Shown piece after piece: positions 1 through 9,975 of a stretch of 64,000 nucleotides of DNA. How positions within the stretch are numbered: the first letter of the stretch is position 1; each line of letters opens with the position of its first letter. Location of the stretch: contig NZ_CP099760.1 in NCBI RefSeq assembly GCF_040760005.1, forward strand, positions 2,475,501 through 2,539,500, read 5' to 3'. The notes below the pieces were generated by a model, which was given only the letters and a program-made list of their open reading frames with translations, searched no databases and had not been told where the DNA came from. The stretch comes from Pseudomonas sp. stari2. Lineage in GTDB: Bacteria > Pseudomonadota > Gammaproteobacteria > Pseudomonadales > Pseudomonadaceae. The position numbers and the translations under genes were made by a program.

Positions 1-266
1 CCGTCGCAGTCAAGTTCAAAGGAAAAATCTCGAACATCGATGACTACTGCACAACTCTCTGGGCCTATTTACTATCAGATGACAGTGAGTGTCACCTTAC
101 TCATACCTCCATACACCTAATCAGGATATCGTTGCGCCGATGGATGTCCCGTAATACGCATCTTGGGAAAAAAGGCCGACTGCCCCAGCGCGAAAGCCAT
201 GGAAACCGTTGGCTATCCACGGAGTTCTGAGTCCCGGTTGAATTGCCCGCTTTCGGCCGATAGCTG
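1..266. other. Intergenic sequence, no gene recognised
   Basis: I see no supported gene, RNA or repeat here. The stretch is AT-richer than the chromosome further right and is probably the inner part of a genomic island unit that begins outside the window. Confidence 0.4.
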
Positions 267-476
267 TCAGTCAGGTGTCATCAATACGGCCAGGGTCATC
301 TTGATGAACTCCTCATTCCGATCGATTGCGGCCAGAGACTCGCGAACGTTTTCTGCGACGTCGGCAGATCCGCGCTGCTCCACCCAGAGGGTGAGCTCCA
401 TGATGGCGGCTTCAAGGGCGAGTTGGTTCTCGTTGATTTTGAAGAGCAGGGAAGGGAGCAGATCAGAGTTCGGCAT
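267..476 (-). CDS. Small hypothetical protein, 69 residues
   Basis: This encodes an acidic, helical small protein starting MPNSDLLPSLLFKIN. There is no signal peptide or membrane segment. The start is supported by an AGAGGAAA ribosome binding site just upstream on the minus strand. It lies alone, 97 bp beyond the end of the HNH-like gene and on the same strand. I recognise it only as resembling short conserved hypothetical proteins of pseudomonads; function is unknown. A longer ORF on the opposite strand covers it, but that one has no ribosome binding site and unlikely composition. Confidence 0.6.
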   Translation of the reverse strand: MPNSDLLPSLLFKINENQLALEAAIMELTLWVEQRGSADVAENVRESLAAIDRNEEFIKMTLAVLMTPD

Positions 477-572
477 TCGGGTTTCCTCTGTGGACGAAAC
501 CAGCCTAGCAGGGGGAACGTTCGAGGGGCGCCATGAAAAGTGGTGGTTCGATTTCGCAGAGCGAGCTACTGA

Positions 573-1496
573 TTAAGATTCAAAATAATTTTGGACATTT
601 TCCAGCATTGCTAGCACTGCATCGGTTTCAGTGATTGTACCGGTTGACAGGTCTATCTTCACGGAAACTCCTTGGCCGTCATCTGCGTCTATGCCTACAG
701 CAGGCGTTATGAAAATGCCTGCAAAGGTGCCGAAAAGCTGTACCGATGTAACGAGCTTTTCATTCAGCACTGTAGATATAAGGACATGCGTGTTTGCTTC
801 GCTTTTGCAGGAAATTCCTGGGATTCTAGTTGTGGTTCGTTGTAGGCCGAACGAATCCATGTCGTCATCGCGGTCTTTTTCAAGTCCTATTCGGTAAATC
901 CTCCCGCTTTCTGAATCGATTGCTTGGTCTCCAAAACACCAAACCGTCATCAAGTAGGCAATTTTCAGCAGTTCTTTACCGATAATATAAGTGTCGCCAG
1001 TGAACGATACGTTCAATTGTGGTCGCGGATCGCTAATTGTTTCACCAATATCTAAATTGATATTTTTCTTCGCGTAGTCCCGTTTAATTCTTTGGGCGTG
1101 CTCGTGAGCTGCATTACCAAACCCCCTGACAGCCGAAACTCTTCCAGTCTCTGGGTCAGTCACAACTGGATTCGTAAATTTCAGTTCTAAACCATTTTGG
1201 GAGAACGCCACTTTTACAGCTTCTCCGCTTGAGGTGACGGTGGCTGGTAGCTGAGCGGTAACTGGCCCTGATCTGGACACGACACCCTGGCTCATAGCTA
1301 AAAAACGAATGAGTTGATCATTAGAAAACGGGGCGTCGATGAGATCGTTCATCTTGCTGTTTTCCAGTTCGGAAGCCATGACGGAAAACTTCACTGGTGC
1401 GCCAATCGCTACAGGTAATACATGCTCTTCATTGATCCGCTGGATTGAGCTGAGCGGTTGATTGCTATAAGGGCACAACGTCTGCGAAGCTTGCAC
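573..1496 (-). CDS. HNH endonuclease-like protein, function unknown
   Basis: This 307-residue protein opens with TLCPYSNQPLSS followed by EEHVLPVAIGAP. That resembles the start of HNH_5-type endonucleases, where a CxxC zinc knuckle is followed by E-H-V-I-P. Here only one cysteine of the knuckle is visible, so metal binding may be altered. The remaining ~270 residues match no family I can name. The gene uses a GTG start with AAGG about 9 bases upstream. It lies in the AT-richer island segment left of the first tRNA-Pro fragment, which suggests transfer. A role in defence or restriction is plausible by family and location only; inactive HNH relatives are also common. Confidence 0.5.
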   Translation of the reverse strand: MQASQTLCPYSNQPLSSIQRINEEHVLPVAIGAPVKFSVMASELENSKMNDLIDAPFSNDQLIRFLAMSQGVVSRSGPVTAQLPATVTSSGEAVKVAFSQNGLELKFTNPVVTDPETGRVSAVRGFGNAAHEHAQRIKRDYAKKNINLDIGETISDPRPQLNVSFTGDTYIIGKELLKIAYLMTVWCFGDQAIDSESGRIYRIGLEKDRDDDMDSFGLQRTTTRIPGISCKSEANTHVLISTVLNEKLVTSVQLFGTFAGIFITPAVGIDADDGQGVSVKIDLSTGTITETDAVLAMLENVQNYFES

Positions 1497-1782
1497 GAAT
1501 CAGGAACCTTGAATTTTGGCTGATCCTGAAACGATATCACAATGACTTTTAGACTGACGTTACCTGCCTAGTCCATCATCGAACTTCGATCAACGATTAC
1601 ATCTGAGGGCACTCGCAAAAATGCGGGGTGTGCTCGATGCTGGCACAAACGTGATGCGCAAAACCTCCTCTGGAGGCCGCGTGTTTCCGTTTGCATAAGC
1701 ACAAAAAAGTGGATGTTTTGTTGTCAGTTAAACGCGCCATATTCCTTTTAAATCAATAGATTGCGATTCTTCAGTCCCCAGC

Positions 1783-1827
1783 ATGGGGTGCTAGGGGTCG
1801 AGTGTTCGAATCACTCCGTCCCGACCA
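1783..1827 (+). repeat. tRNA-Pro(GGG) 3' fragment, island attachment-site copy 1
   Basis: These 45 bp match the 3' half of a tRNA-Pro. They contain the anticodon loop ATGGGGT (anticodon GGG), the 3' strand of the anticodon stem, the variable loop, a T-arm with GAGTG-TTCGAAT-CACTC, the acceptor 3' strand CGTCCCG, the discriminator A and the CCA end. The 5' half of the tRNA is missing: no CGGGACG acceptor strand is present upstream. The segment is identical to 13225-13269, and identity continues 11 bp beyond CCA. This is the usual product of a tyrosine recombinase inserting an island into a tRNA anticodon loop, which leaves a 3' fragment at the far end. Confidence 0.85.
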
Positions 1828-1838
1828 TATAATTCAAA

Positions 1839-1872
1839 GGGGTCGCGAGATTTTATCTCGCGACCCCTTTTT
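1839..1872 (+). terminator. Rho-independent terminator of the tRNA-Pro fragment, copy 1
   Basis: The stem GGGGTCGCGAG / CTCGCGACCCC with loop ATTTTAT is followed by five T. It lies 11 bp beyond the tRNA CCA end. Compared with the copy at 13281 the outermost pair is G-C instead of A-T, so the two copies differ by a compensatory change that keeps the hairpin intact. Confidence 0.85.
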
Positions 1873-2157
1873 GTTTTTAAGTGTTTTTACTCCCACAAAA
1901 CAGCTGGCTCCGGATGGATTTTTCGGATGTGGTACCAAGATCGGAATTTGTCCTGCGGACTTTGGCCCCAGCTTGATAATTAAGCTGCTTCGGTCTCCGT
2001 AGTCGGACATTCGATGATGGGATGAGAACTCAGTGACGACCAAAGGCACATTACGGCTCTCACTAGAAGGGATATCATCCAGCCATCAGCTCAAGAGGGG
2101 CTCCCAGGCCGGCCGATACCGACACTCCCTTGGGCATAACGACAAGGATGGTTGCAC
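1873..2157. other. Intergenic, post-attachment-site sequence
   Basis: No gene is supported. The first ~50 bp (TTTTACTCCCACAAAACAGC and on) resemble the sequence after the second tRNA fragment near 13327. The promoter of the large helicase gene should be here, but I cannot place it with confidence. The AAGGA ribosome binding site at 2144-2148 belongs to that gene. Confidence 0.4.
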
Positions 2158-5100
2158 ATGGACGACATCGTTCAGCCCCTCACGCCCCAAGAAGACGTCC
2201 AGCCTAAAGAAGTAAGAATCCTTGCCACCTTGGTGGCGAAGCTGAACCTTGCAGATTTCCAGAACGCCATTCCAGTGATTCGCGAGCTTCGCATCTCGAA
2301 CGAGACGAGTTATCGTTTCGTCAATGCCACGCTTACCCTGACCTCGGTGCCCGAAGTATTTAAGTCCAAGATCTGGCGGATTGACGAGATCGCTGCAGAT
2401 AGCTTCCGGGTCATACCAGGGCTTGATCTTGTCCTGGACGGCCCGTTGTTGAGTCGTCTGACAGAAGCAGAGATGTCGACCTTTACCTTCGTCCTTGAAG
2501 CCGACGACAAGGAGGCGGAGAACGGTCGCAAGGAAGTTGCTCGGCTTGAACAGGTCGTAGACCTTTTGCCCAGAAACCAGTGGGGCGGATTGCGGCATAT
2601 ACCAGATATGACTGCGGCTTTTGTTCAGCCGAATGATGCAGCGGTTGAGCGGTTGCTCAAACAGGCAGCCGAGTTGCTTCGTCTTAGCGAGAAGCCATCT
2701 GCGCTTGATGGATATGAGGGAGGCCCTAAACGAGCCTGGCAGTTGGCATCTGCAGTGTGGGGGGCGGTGGCGCGCATGAAGCTCGACTATGCCTTGCCAC
2801 CGGCTAGCTTCGAACAATCAGGACAGAAGATTCGTAGCCCCAGTCAGATTGCTGACTCCGGCTTGGCCACCTGTCTCGACCTGACTCTGCTTTTCTGTGC
2901 GGCATTGGAGCAGATCGGCCTGAACCCTGTGATCGTATTCACTCATGGTCATGCCTTTGTTGGTTTGTGGCTTAAGCCTGAGGAGTTTACAACTGCGCTA
3001 GTGGATGATGTCACTGCCATACGTAAGCGAGTGAAGCTCCAGGAACTCGTGCTGTTTGAGACCACCCTTGTTACCCACAACCCAATACCACCGTTTTCTT
3101 ATGCGGTGGAAAGGGGAGCGAAACAGATAGCCGAAGACGCTGAAAGTGTTTTCGAAATGCTTTTGGATATTCGTCGCGCCCGTCTGCAACGTATCAAGCC
3201 ACTCGCCAGCTCAGAGGCTCAGATTGCGCGTGTTGCCGTTGCTGAATCTGATGAAGCTCCATCGCTTCTGGTGGAGGAAGGGATCGGCATCGCCGATGAC
3301 AACATTGAGGTGCAGGTTGAGGATCTGTCCAAGCTCGACCCAGCAGATCGCCTCGGTCGTTGGCAGCGTAAGCTTTTGGATCTGTCGCTTCGAAATAACT
3401 TGCTCAATTTCAAAATGGGTAAGCGAGCGCTGAAGCTAGAGTCTCCTGATCCAGGTGCGCTCGAGGACATTCTTGCAAGTGGACAAGCGCTGAAGCTGCT
3501 TACCAGGCCTGACCTGATGGACGGAGCAGATCCGCGGGAGCGCGCACTCTATGAGCAGCGTGAGCGAGAAGATGTCCGTCGTCGTCATGCTGAAGATGCT
3601 CTCAAGCGTAGGGAAGTATTCGTTGCGCTGACGTCCGCCGAAATGGATGTCCGGCTAACTGAGTTGTATCGAAGCGCTCGTACTGCTTTGCAGGAAGGTG
3701 GCTCCAACACGCTGTTCCTGGCCATCGGTTTCCTTAGCTGGACGCGTGAGGATAGGGCCGGGCAGAAATACAAAGCACCGCTGGTCCTGGTTCCGGTCAC
3801 TTTGGAGCGTAAGAGCGCTCGCTCCGGATTCACCATGGTGCTGCACGATGATGAGCCTCGTTTTAACCCAACTCTGATCGAGATGCTGCGTCAAGATTTT
3901 GAGCTGGGCTTGGGGTCGCTGGAGCAGGAGTTGCCTCGGGACGACTCCGGTCTGGATATCGCAGGCATTTGGAACAAGGTTGGTCATGCGATCAAGGACA
4001 TCGCTGGTTGGGAGCTGAACGAGGACGTTGTGCTCTCGATGTTCTCGTTTGCTAAGTATCTCATGTGGAAGGATCTTGCCGAGAATGCAGAGCACCTTCG
4101 ACAGAGTCCTGTAGTCCAGCACCTTCTGGATACGCCACGCGATTCGTTCATCTCAGATACCCCGTTTCCGGAGGCTGAGTCGTTGGACCGTGATTACGGC
4201 CCGACTGAAGTGTTCTGCCCACTGCCATCTGATTCATCTCAGCTTGCGGCTGTGATGGCAGCAGCCAAGGGCAAAGACTTCGTTCTCATCGGCCCACCTG
4301 GTACGGGTAAAAGCCAAACGATTTCCAACATGATCGCCCAGTCGATCGCTCAAGGGCGCCGTGTGTTGTTCGTGTCTGAGAAAATTGCTGCGCTGGATGT
4401 CGTGTACCGGCGCTTGCGTGAAATAGGTCTGGGTGAGTTCTGCCTTGAACTTCACTCCAGCAAAGCTCGGAAAACGGATGTCCTTGCTCAATTGCAGTCG
4501 GCTTGGGAAGCGAAAGGGCAGGTAGACGCTGCCGCATGGGAGGTGGAAGCGCAGCGGCTCGCTTTCCTGCGTGACAGCCTCAATATTTATGTCGAGCGTC
4601 TGCATCGCAGGCACCGCAACGGCTACACCATTTACGATGCCATCGGAACGGTGATATCAGGTGTTGATGAAGCAGTAGCTCCACTTGGTTGGCCATCTCC
4701 AGACACGCATGATCAGAGGGCCATGCTTGAGCTTCGAGAGCTGGGCGATCGCCTTGAAGTGAACGCCCAGGCTGTGGGTTACAGCCAGTTGGCACGTAAC
4801 GCTTTGTCCGCGGTAGGCCAAGCAGAGTGGTCGCCTCATTGGCAGCAACAATTCGTGCAGGCTGCTCGTGACGTGCTGCCCGCTGTGCTTGAGGTCCAGC
4901 GAACTGCTGATCGCTTTGTTGAGCTGTCCGGGCTTCCTGTTATGGAATACACCCCAACAGCGCTTGAGGGATTATCGATTCTTTCTCGAGCACTTCCTGC
5001 TGCCGCTGGGCAGGATTGGCGTTTCGCACTTCGACCCGATGCTCGCTCGATTTCTCAACGTCTGAGTGACGGTTGTACTTGGGTCGATGAGCACCGGGAC

Positions 5101-8100
5101 ATTAACTCCAGGCTCTCAGCTCTCTGGCCATCTCGTATTATTGCTGAAGCTAAACAAGGTATTGATCTGCTGCAGCAACGCCGCGCTATTTCCGTTGATC
5201 TAGGCCCGGCCTGGCCACAAAGCGTCACTGACGTTATTGGGCAAGCTGTCACATTGCTGGGACAGATAGACGACCTCAAGCGCCAGCTAACGGCGTCCTA
5301 CGGTGACGCCATTGAAGCACTTGATGTCGAGCTACTGCTGCGCGAGTGGAAAGACGCGGAGGAGTCTTTCTGGCCTAAGTCTTGGTTCGGAAAACGCCGC
5401 ATCGCTGGGCTATTAGCTCCGACACAGACATCAACAGGTGAAGTCGACAATGGCAAGGATCTCGCTATTTGGGTAGAGATTCGGTCGGTGCGTCGAGCAA
5501 TCGATGAGCTGGAGCCAGGTCATGAGTGTGTTGCTGTTTGGCAAGGTGCCAAATCCGAAGCAACGCATCTCCTGACAGCGATCAAGCTGCAAGAGGCCAT
5601 TAGGCTTCAGAAAAATGACTCTGCCTGGATCGATGACGACTTGCAGTTGGTTGAGCAGGGCCAGCTTGGTGATGAATTGAAGGAGGAACTCCGCCGGCTG
5701 CGTGCGCTGACTCGCCTCGATGCTGGGTTAGATGAGCTGGTTGATCTCAGCTCAGCAACTAGCGCTCTCTGGAGGGGTTTGACCACTGATGTTGACGTGC
5801 TGATTGCAGCGCTGCGCTTCCAGGCTGAACGACGTGACATCGAAGAGCGCGGTCGTCTTGTCGACGACCATCCTCATGTAGAGGAGGGGCGTTGTGGCTC
5901 GTCGTTAAAAGCTGATTTTGATCTGCTCAAGCAAAGAGCAGCAGTTGAACGAGAGTTGATGGATCTGGCTGATCTGCGAGAAATCGTTCCTGTCTGGAAT
6001 GACTTGAAAACGAAGGTTGATGTCGTACGTAGGGCGGTAGCGTTCCAAGGGGAGATGGCTACCGCGGTGGCGAAGCTTGCACTCAATCCTGAGCAGGTCG
6101 CGGCCTACAAAGCACCGCTTCAAACTTTGCTGGGGGATGGTAACGCACTGCTTGAGCCGGAAGCTGCTATAGCCATTGCCGGCGTTACCCTTCGTGAAAA
6201 GCTTGAGCTGCTCCAGGAGCGAGTAGCGCAGCTGACTGCTGTCGGTCATTTCACCGAAATGGGCGTCATCGAAACTGCCCACCTGGCACTAAGTGATATC
6301 AAGAAAAACTGCGAAACTGTCGTCTCGTCTGAATCGCGCCTCAAGGCATGGTGCGCTTGGCGGAAGGTTCGCGATGAGGCCTACGCTGTCGGCCTGGCTC
6401 CGATTGTTCAAGCGATGGAAACAGGAGCCATCACCTCTGGAAAAGTCCGCCGTGTATTGGAAGTAAATTATGCCCGCTGGTGGCTGAACACGATGGTGGA
6501 CAACGAGGAGGTGATCCGGACGTTCGTCAGCGTAGAGCATGAACAACGCATTCGTGATTTCCGGGCTTTGGATGACAAGTTCACCAAGTTGACCAAGGAC
6601 TGGCTCCGAGCTCGGCTGTGTTCCGACCTACCGAGCCAAGACAGCGTAAGTCGCTCTTCAGAATGGGGAGTCCTGCGCCATGAGATGGGCAAGAAGACCA
6701 AGCACATTCCATTGCGGGAACTGATGAGTCGTGCGCCAGAAGCGCTAACCAAGCTGACTCCTTGCTTGCTCATGAGCCCTCTCTCTATTGCTCAGTATCT
6801 GCCGCCTGCCTCAACACCATTCGATCTCGTTATCTTCGATGAGGCATCTCAAATACCTGTCTGGGATGCCATTGGCGCCATGGCCCGGGGAAAGCAGGTG
6901 GTGATGGTGGGCGACCCCAAACAGCTCCCTCCAACTTCGTTCTTTAACCGAGCTGAGTCGACTGCTGAAGATGAGGATGTAGAGGCTGATCTCGAGAGTA
7001 TTCTGGACGAGTGCATCAGTGCCAACCTGCCGATGCGTAACCTGAACTGGCACTACCGTAGCCGCCACGAGAGTCTGATTGCTTTCTCGAACCAGCGTTA
7101 TTACCAGTCCAAGCTGGTGACCTTCCCATCACCGTTTACGGCCGACAAAGCAGTACGGCTGTGCCCTGTCCCGGGTGTATATGACAAGGGCGGGGCGCGA
7201 ACCAACTTGATCGAAGCAAGATCTTTAGTTGCTGATCTGGTTGCTCGTCTTCAGTCGCCGGCCTTCCGCGAAAGCAGGCGAACCGTGGGGGTTGTAACCT
7301 TCAACGGAGAGCAACAGAAACTCATCATGGACATGTTGGATGAAGCATGCCGGAAAGATCCAACACTCGATTCGTACTTCGCAGAGTCCGAGTTGGAGCC
7401 GGTGTTCGTCAAGAACCTGGAGAGCGTTCAAGGTGATGAGCGAGACATCATCTATTTCTCGACCACCTATGGGAAAGACGCTGCTGGTGTGCTGTCGATG
7501 AACTTCGGCCCGATGAACCGCCCTGGTGGTGAGCGTCGGCTGAATGTGGCTATCACTCGCGCTCGACAGGAGCTTGTGGTGTTCTCGACTCTACGACCAG
7601 AGCACATTGATTTGGCCCGTACGCAAGCGATTGGGGTGCGTGATCTGAAGCACTTCCTAGAGTTTGCAGAGCGTGGCCCGCGGGCCCTGGCAGAAGCTGA
7701 CTTTGGTAGCGTAGGTGGTTTCGACAGCCCATTCGAAGAGGCGGTTGCAGCAGCCTTGGCCAAAAAGGGGTGGCAGATTCATACCCAAATTGGCGTTTCC
7801 TCCTTCCGAGTAGACCTTGGGGTTGTTCATCCTGATGCTCCTGGTCGATTTCTTGCCGGCGTTGAATGCGACGGTGCTACCTATCATCGCAGCGCGACTG
7901 CTCGCGATCGTGACAAGCTCCGTGAATCTGTACTGCGTGGACTTGGCTGGGAGATCGTTAGGATATGGTCGACGGACTGGTGGATAGATGCAGTTGGAAC
8001 TGCCGAGAAGGTACATCAACGTCTGAACGAGATCCTTGCTGAGTCCCGAGCAAAGCAGGCTGTCATCGATGCTGCTCAAGAGGCAGAGCGACTGAAAATC

Positions 8101-8784
8101 GACGCGGCTATGGCTGAGGTCATTGAGGTAGTGGATCAGGTTGCTGTGGTCGCCGCAGCGGATGGAGTGGCTGAAGCGAATGATCCCTCAGGCGCTTTGG
8201 ATGAGTTGAAGTACGCCAAGGCGGCATCCATCACGCCAGTTGAAGATGTCCTGGCCTTTACTCGTCCCCTTGTAAATTTGGTTTATAAGGAAGCCGATCC
8301 TCGTCAAGCGGTAGGGTTGGTCGATCCAGATCAGTTCTTTGAGCCGAGTTACACAGTAACGTTGGAGCAGATGATTGCTCATGTGGTTGCGGAGGAGGGG
8401 CCGGTTCTGGACACCGCGCTCGCAAGGCGCATTGCCCGGGCGCATGGCTGGGTACGAACCGGCTCGCGGATTCGTGATCGGGTTGACCAAATTGCCCGGG
8501 CACGATTCCGGTCGCATGAAGAGGAACAAACTGGGGTCTTCTTCTGGCCCGCTCATATCGAGTCGGACACCAGTGTCGTCTTCCGTAGGCCCGGCGACGA
8601 AGACTCCATGAGAGCGCTAGCTGAAATCTGCCTACCAGAACTGCGTGCTTTGGTTGATGAGATGGTGCGGCGGGGGCACGAGGGGGAGGCCTTGATATAC
8701 GCGGTCGCTAAGGAAGCTGGTGTAAGCAAGCTTGCTCATGCGGGACGTCAGCGAATTGAAAAGGCCATACGTCGAACAGTGTAG
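2158..8784 (+). CDS. DUF4011/SF1 helicase fused to Vsr-like nuclease and DUF3320
   Basis: This 2208-residue multidomain protein is of the COG1112-like type found in defence islands. In order it has a transglutaminase-like segment (C239 in ATCLDLTLLF, H263/H265 in THGHAF), DUF4011 from about 395, and a superfamily 1 helicase with Walker A GPPGTGKS at 712, Walker B DEAS at 1561 and motif VI NVAITRARQ near 1795. A PD-(D/E)xK nuclease of the Vsr/MTES_1575 type follows (D1886, E1903-C-D1905, H1910), then DUF3320 near 2050-2110. All expected helicase and nuclease residues are present, so it looks intact. The ATG at 2158 is preferred over the TTG at 2152 because AAGGA lies 9 bases upstream. It sits alone between tRNA-Pro fragments. 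A role against phages or plasmids is inferred from family and location. Confidence 0.85.
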   Translation: MDDIVQPLTPQEDVQPKEVRILATLVAKLNLADFQNAIPVIRELRISNETSYRFVNATLTLTSVPEVFKSKIWRIDEIAADSFRVIPGLDLVLDGPLLSRLTEAEMSTFTFVLEADDKEAENGRKEVARLEQVVDLLPRNQWGGLRHIPDMTAAFVQPNDAAVERLLKQAAELLRLSEKPSALDGYEGGPKRAWQLASAVWGAVARMKLDYALPPASFEQSGQKIRSPSQIADSGLATCLDLTLLFCAALEQIGLNPVIVFTHGHAFVGLWLKPEEFTTALVDDVTAIRKRVKLQELVLFETTLVTHNPIPPFSYAVERGAKQIAEDAESVFEMLLDIRRARLQRIKPLASSEAQIARVAVAESDEAPSLLVEEGIGIADDNIEVQVEDLSKLDPADRLGRWQRKLLDLSLRNNLLNFKMGKRALKLESPDPGALEDILASGQALKLLTRPDLMDGADPRERALYEQREREDVRRRHAEDALKRREVFVALTSAEMDVRLTELYRSARTALQEGGSNTLFLAIGFLSWTREDRAGQKYKAPLVLVPVTLERKSARSGFTMVLHDDEPRFNPTLIEMLRQDFELGLGSLEQELPRDDSGLDIAGIWNKVGHAIKDIAGWELNEDVVLSMFSFAKYLMWKDLAENAEHLRQSPVVQHLLDTPRDSFISDTPFPEAESLDRDYGPTEVFCPLPSDSSQLAAVMAAAKGKDFVLIGPPGTGKSQTISNMIAQSIAQGRRVLFVSEKIAALDVVYRRLREIGLGEFCLELHSSKARKTDVLAQLQSAWEAKGQVDAAAWEVEAQRLAFLRDSLNIYVERLHRRHRNGYTIYDAIGTVISGVDEAVAPLGWPSPDTHDQRAMLELRELGDRLEVNAQAVGYSQLARNALSAVGQAEWSPHWQQQFVQAARDVLPAVLEVQRTADRFVELSGLPVMEYTPTALEGLSILSRALPAAAGQDWRFALRPDARSISQRLSDGCTWVDEHRDINSRLSALWPSRIIAEAKQGIDLLQQRRAISVDLGPAWPQSVTDVIGQAVTLLGQIDDLKRQLTASYGDAIEALDVELLLREWKDAEESFWPKSWFGKRRIAGLLAPTQTSTGEVDNGKDLAIWVEIRSVRRAIDELEPGHECVAVWQGAKSEATHLLTAIKLQEAIRLQKNDSAWIDDDLQLVEQGQLGDELKEELRRLRALTRLDAGLDELVDLSSATSALWRGLTTDVDVLIAALRFQAERRDIEERGRLVDDHPHVEEGRCGSSLKADFDLLKQRAAVERELMDLADLREIVPVWNDLKTKVDVVRRAVAFQGEMATAVAKLALNPEQVAAYKAPLQTLLGDGNALLEPEAAIAIAGVTLREKLELLQERVAQLTAVGHFTEMGVIETAHLALSDIKKNCETVVSSESRLKAWCAWRKVRDEAYAVGLAPIVQAMETGAITSGKVRRVLEVNYARWWLNTMVDNEEVIRTFVSVEHEQRIRDFRALDDKFTKLTKDWLRARLCSDLPSQDSVSRSSEWGVLRHEMGKKTKHIPLRELMSRAPEALTKLTPCLLMSPLSIAQYLPPASTPFDLVIFDEASQIPVWDAIGAMARGKQVVMVGDPKQLPPTSFFNRAESTAEDEDVEADLESILDECISANLPMRNLNWHYRSRHESLIAFSNQRYYQSKLVTFPSPFTADKAVRLCPVPGVYDKGGARTNLIEARSLVADLVARLQSPAFRESRRTVGVVTFNGEQQKLIMDMLDEACRKDPTLDSYFAESELEPVFVKNLESVQGDERDIIYFSTTYGKDAAGVLSMNFGPMNRPGGERRLNVAITRARQELVVFSTLRPEHIDLARTQAIGVRDLKHFLEFAERGPRALAEADFGSVGGFDSPFEEAVAAALAKKGWQIHTQIGVSSFRVDLGVVHPDAPGRFLAGVECDGATYHRSATARDRDKLRESVLRGLGWEIVRIWSTDWWIDAVGTAEKVHQRLNEILAESRAKQAVIDAAQEAERLKIDAAMAEVIEVVDQVAVVAAADGVAEANDPSGALDELKYAKAASITPVEDVLAFTRPLVNLVYKEADPRQAVGLVDPDQFFEPSYTVTLEQMIAHVVAEEGPVLDTALARRIARAHGWVRTGSRIRDRVDQIARARFRSHEEEQTGVFFWPAHIESDTSVVFRRPGDEDSMRALAEICLPELRALVDEMVRRGHEGEALIYAVAKEAGVSKLAHAGRQRIEKAIRRTV

Positions 8785-8796
8785 TAGCGAGAAGGA

Positions 8797-8824
8797 GGGG
8801 TACTGTAGAGGTACCCCTTATTTT
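8797..8824 (+). terminator. Terminator after the helicase-nuclease gene
   Basis: A perfect 7-bp stem GGGGTAC / GTACCCC with loop TGTAGAG is followed by TTATTTT, 12 bp after the stop codon. Confidence 0.75.
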
Positions 8825-8971
8825 GTGGATTTTGATCCTGCCCTTACTCTGTGATGCATGAAGTAAAAATGTGCTCCTTCTGGATTTCCTAGTATTTTCA
8901 ATTTCCAGGAGCTCAGGTGATTCAGGCAGAGCTATGCTTGTGCCATCACATCAATGGTATGGAGAGTCGTG

Positions 8972-9975
8972 ATGGGCTGGAAAGGGACTGTACGCTCGCT
9001 GCAAGCGTCTGCGCGGAGGTCAGAGCGCAACGCTCATCGCCGGCAACGTGAGCTCGAAAAGCAACAGAAAGAGTACGCAAAGATGGAAGCGCTGGAGCAA
9101 GCAGCGTATGAAGTCGATGTGTACGAAAATCACATAGATATCCTCCTTTCGATGCACAAGGAGTGTGCCGAGCCTGTGAAATGGAAGCGGCTTCTCTCCA
9201 ATCCCGAACCTAGACAGCCACTGAAGAGCGGTACGCTTGAGCAAGAAGCCACGCATGCGGCCGCTACATATCACCCAATTTCTGGGCTCGGCTCTTCAAG
9301 CTAGAGGCTCGTCAACGCGCAGTCCTATTCGACAAGATTGGCGCCGCACAGGCGGAAGATGAAAGGCAGTATCAGGCTCAGCTTGATGAATGGAAGACTG
9401 CCCATACCGAGTGGGCAGAGGAGCGGGATATTGCGATCCGTATCCTTGATGGTGACCGTCAAGCCAAGCTCGATGCCATCGTAGCTTTCGAGTCGTTTGC
9501 AGAAATCTCGCACCTCGGCTCAGCCATTCAGATGATTGTTCATGAAGGAGGCATCCTAGAAGCCAAGCTCGCTATCCATGGCTCCGACGTGATTCCGACT
9601 GAAATCAAATCTCTACTCAAAAGTGGCAAGCTGTCGACCAAAGCTATGCCTGTTGGGCGGTTCAACGAGCTTCACCAGGACTACGTGTGCAGCTGCGCTC
9701 TGCGAGTAGGTCGAGAGTTGTTGGCAATTCTGCCGGATGACCTAGTCATCGTCACCGCTCTGGACAATGTGCTCAACAGCTCGACAGGTCATATGGAAGA
9801 GCAGCCAATTCTGAGTGTTGCTTTCTCTAGGTCAACTGTTGACGGACTTAACCTCGAAACCATCGACCCGTCTGATGCGATGAAGAATTTCGTCCATAAC
9901 ATGAGCTTCAAGAAGGGCGCAGGATTCTCGGCCGTTGCCGCCCTTGATGCTCAGCGTTTCGCCGTAACCGTGTAA
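8972..9975 (+). pseudogene. Coiled-coil hypothetical protein interrupted by a frameshift
   Basis: Two reading frames read as one protein. The first starts at 8972 (MGWKGTVRSLQASARRSERN, ribosome binding site GGAGAG 6 bases upstream). It is rich in K/R/E/Q and strongly helical, and it stops at 9304. The second frame is open from about 9220, well before its first ATG at 9532; it reads SPNFWARLFKLEARQRAVLFD and continues to 9975. Joining the frames near 9270-9285 gives about 333 residues: a basic coiled coil, a short linker, then a globular C-terminal domain. A single missing base explains it; I see no slippery heptamer. It may be a true pseudogene or a sequencing error. Similar proteins occur near defence genes as far as I recall, but function is unknown. 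Confidence 0.6.

Noticed and set aside
1783..1827. Complete tRNA-Pro gene
   Set aside because: The 5' acceptor strand, D-arm and the 5' strand of the anticodon stem are absent; this is also true of 13225-13269.
2086..2817. A 243-codon frame antisense to the start of the helicase gene
   Set aside because: It overlaps the strongly supported DUF4011 gene; composition is Cys/Arg-rich and no family is visible.
9240..9300. Programmed -1 frameshift in the coiled-coil gene
   Set aside because: No X-XXY-YYZ slippery heptamer or strong downstream hairpin is visible; a simple base loss is more likely.
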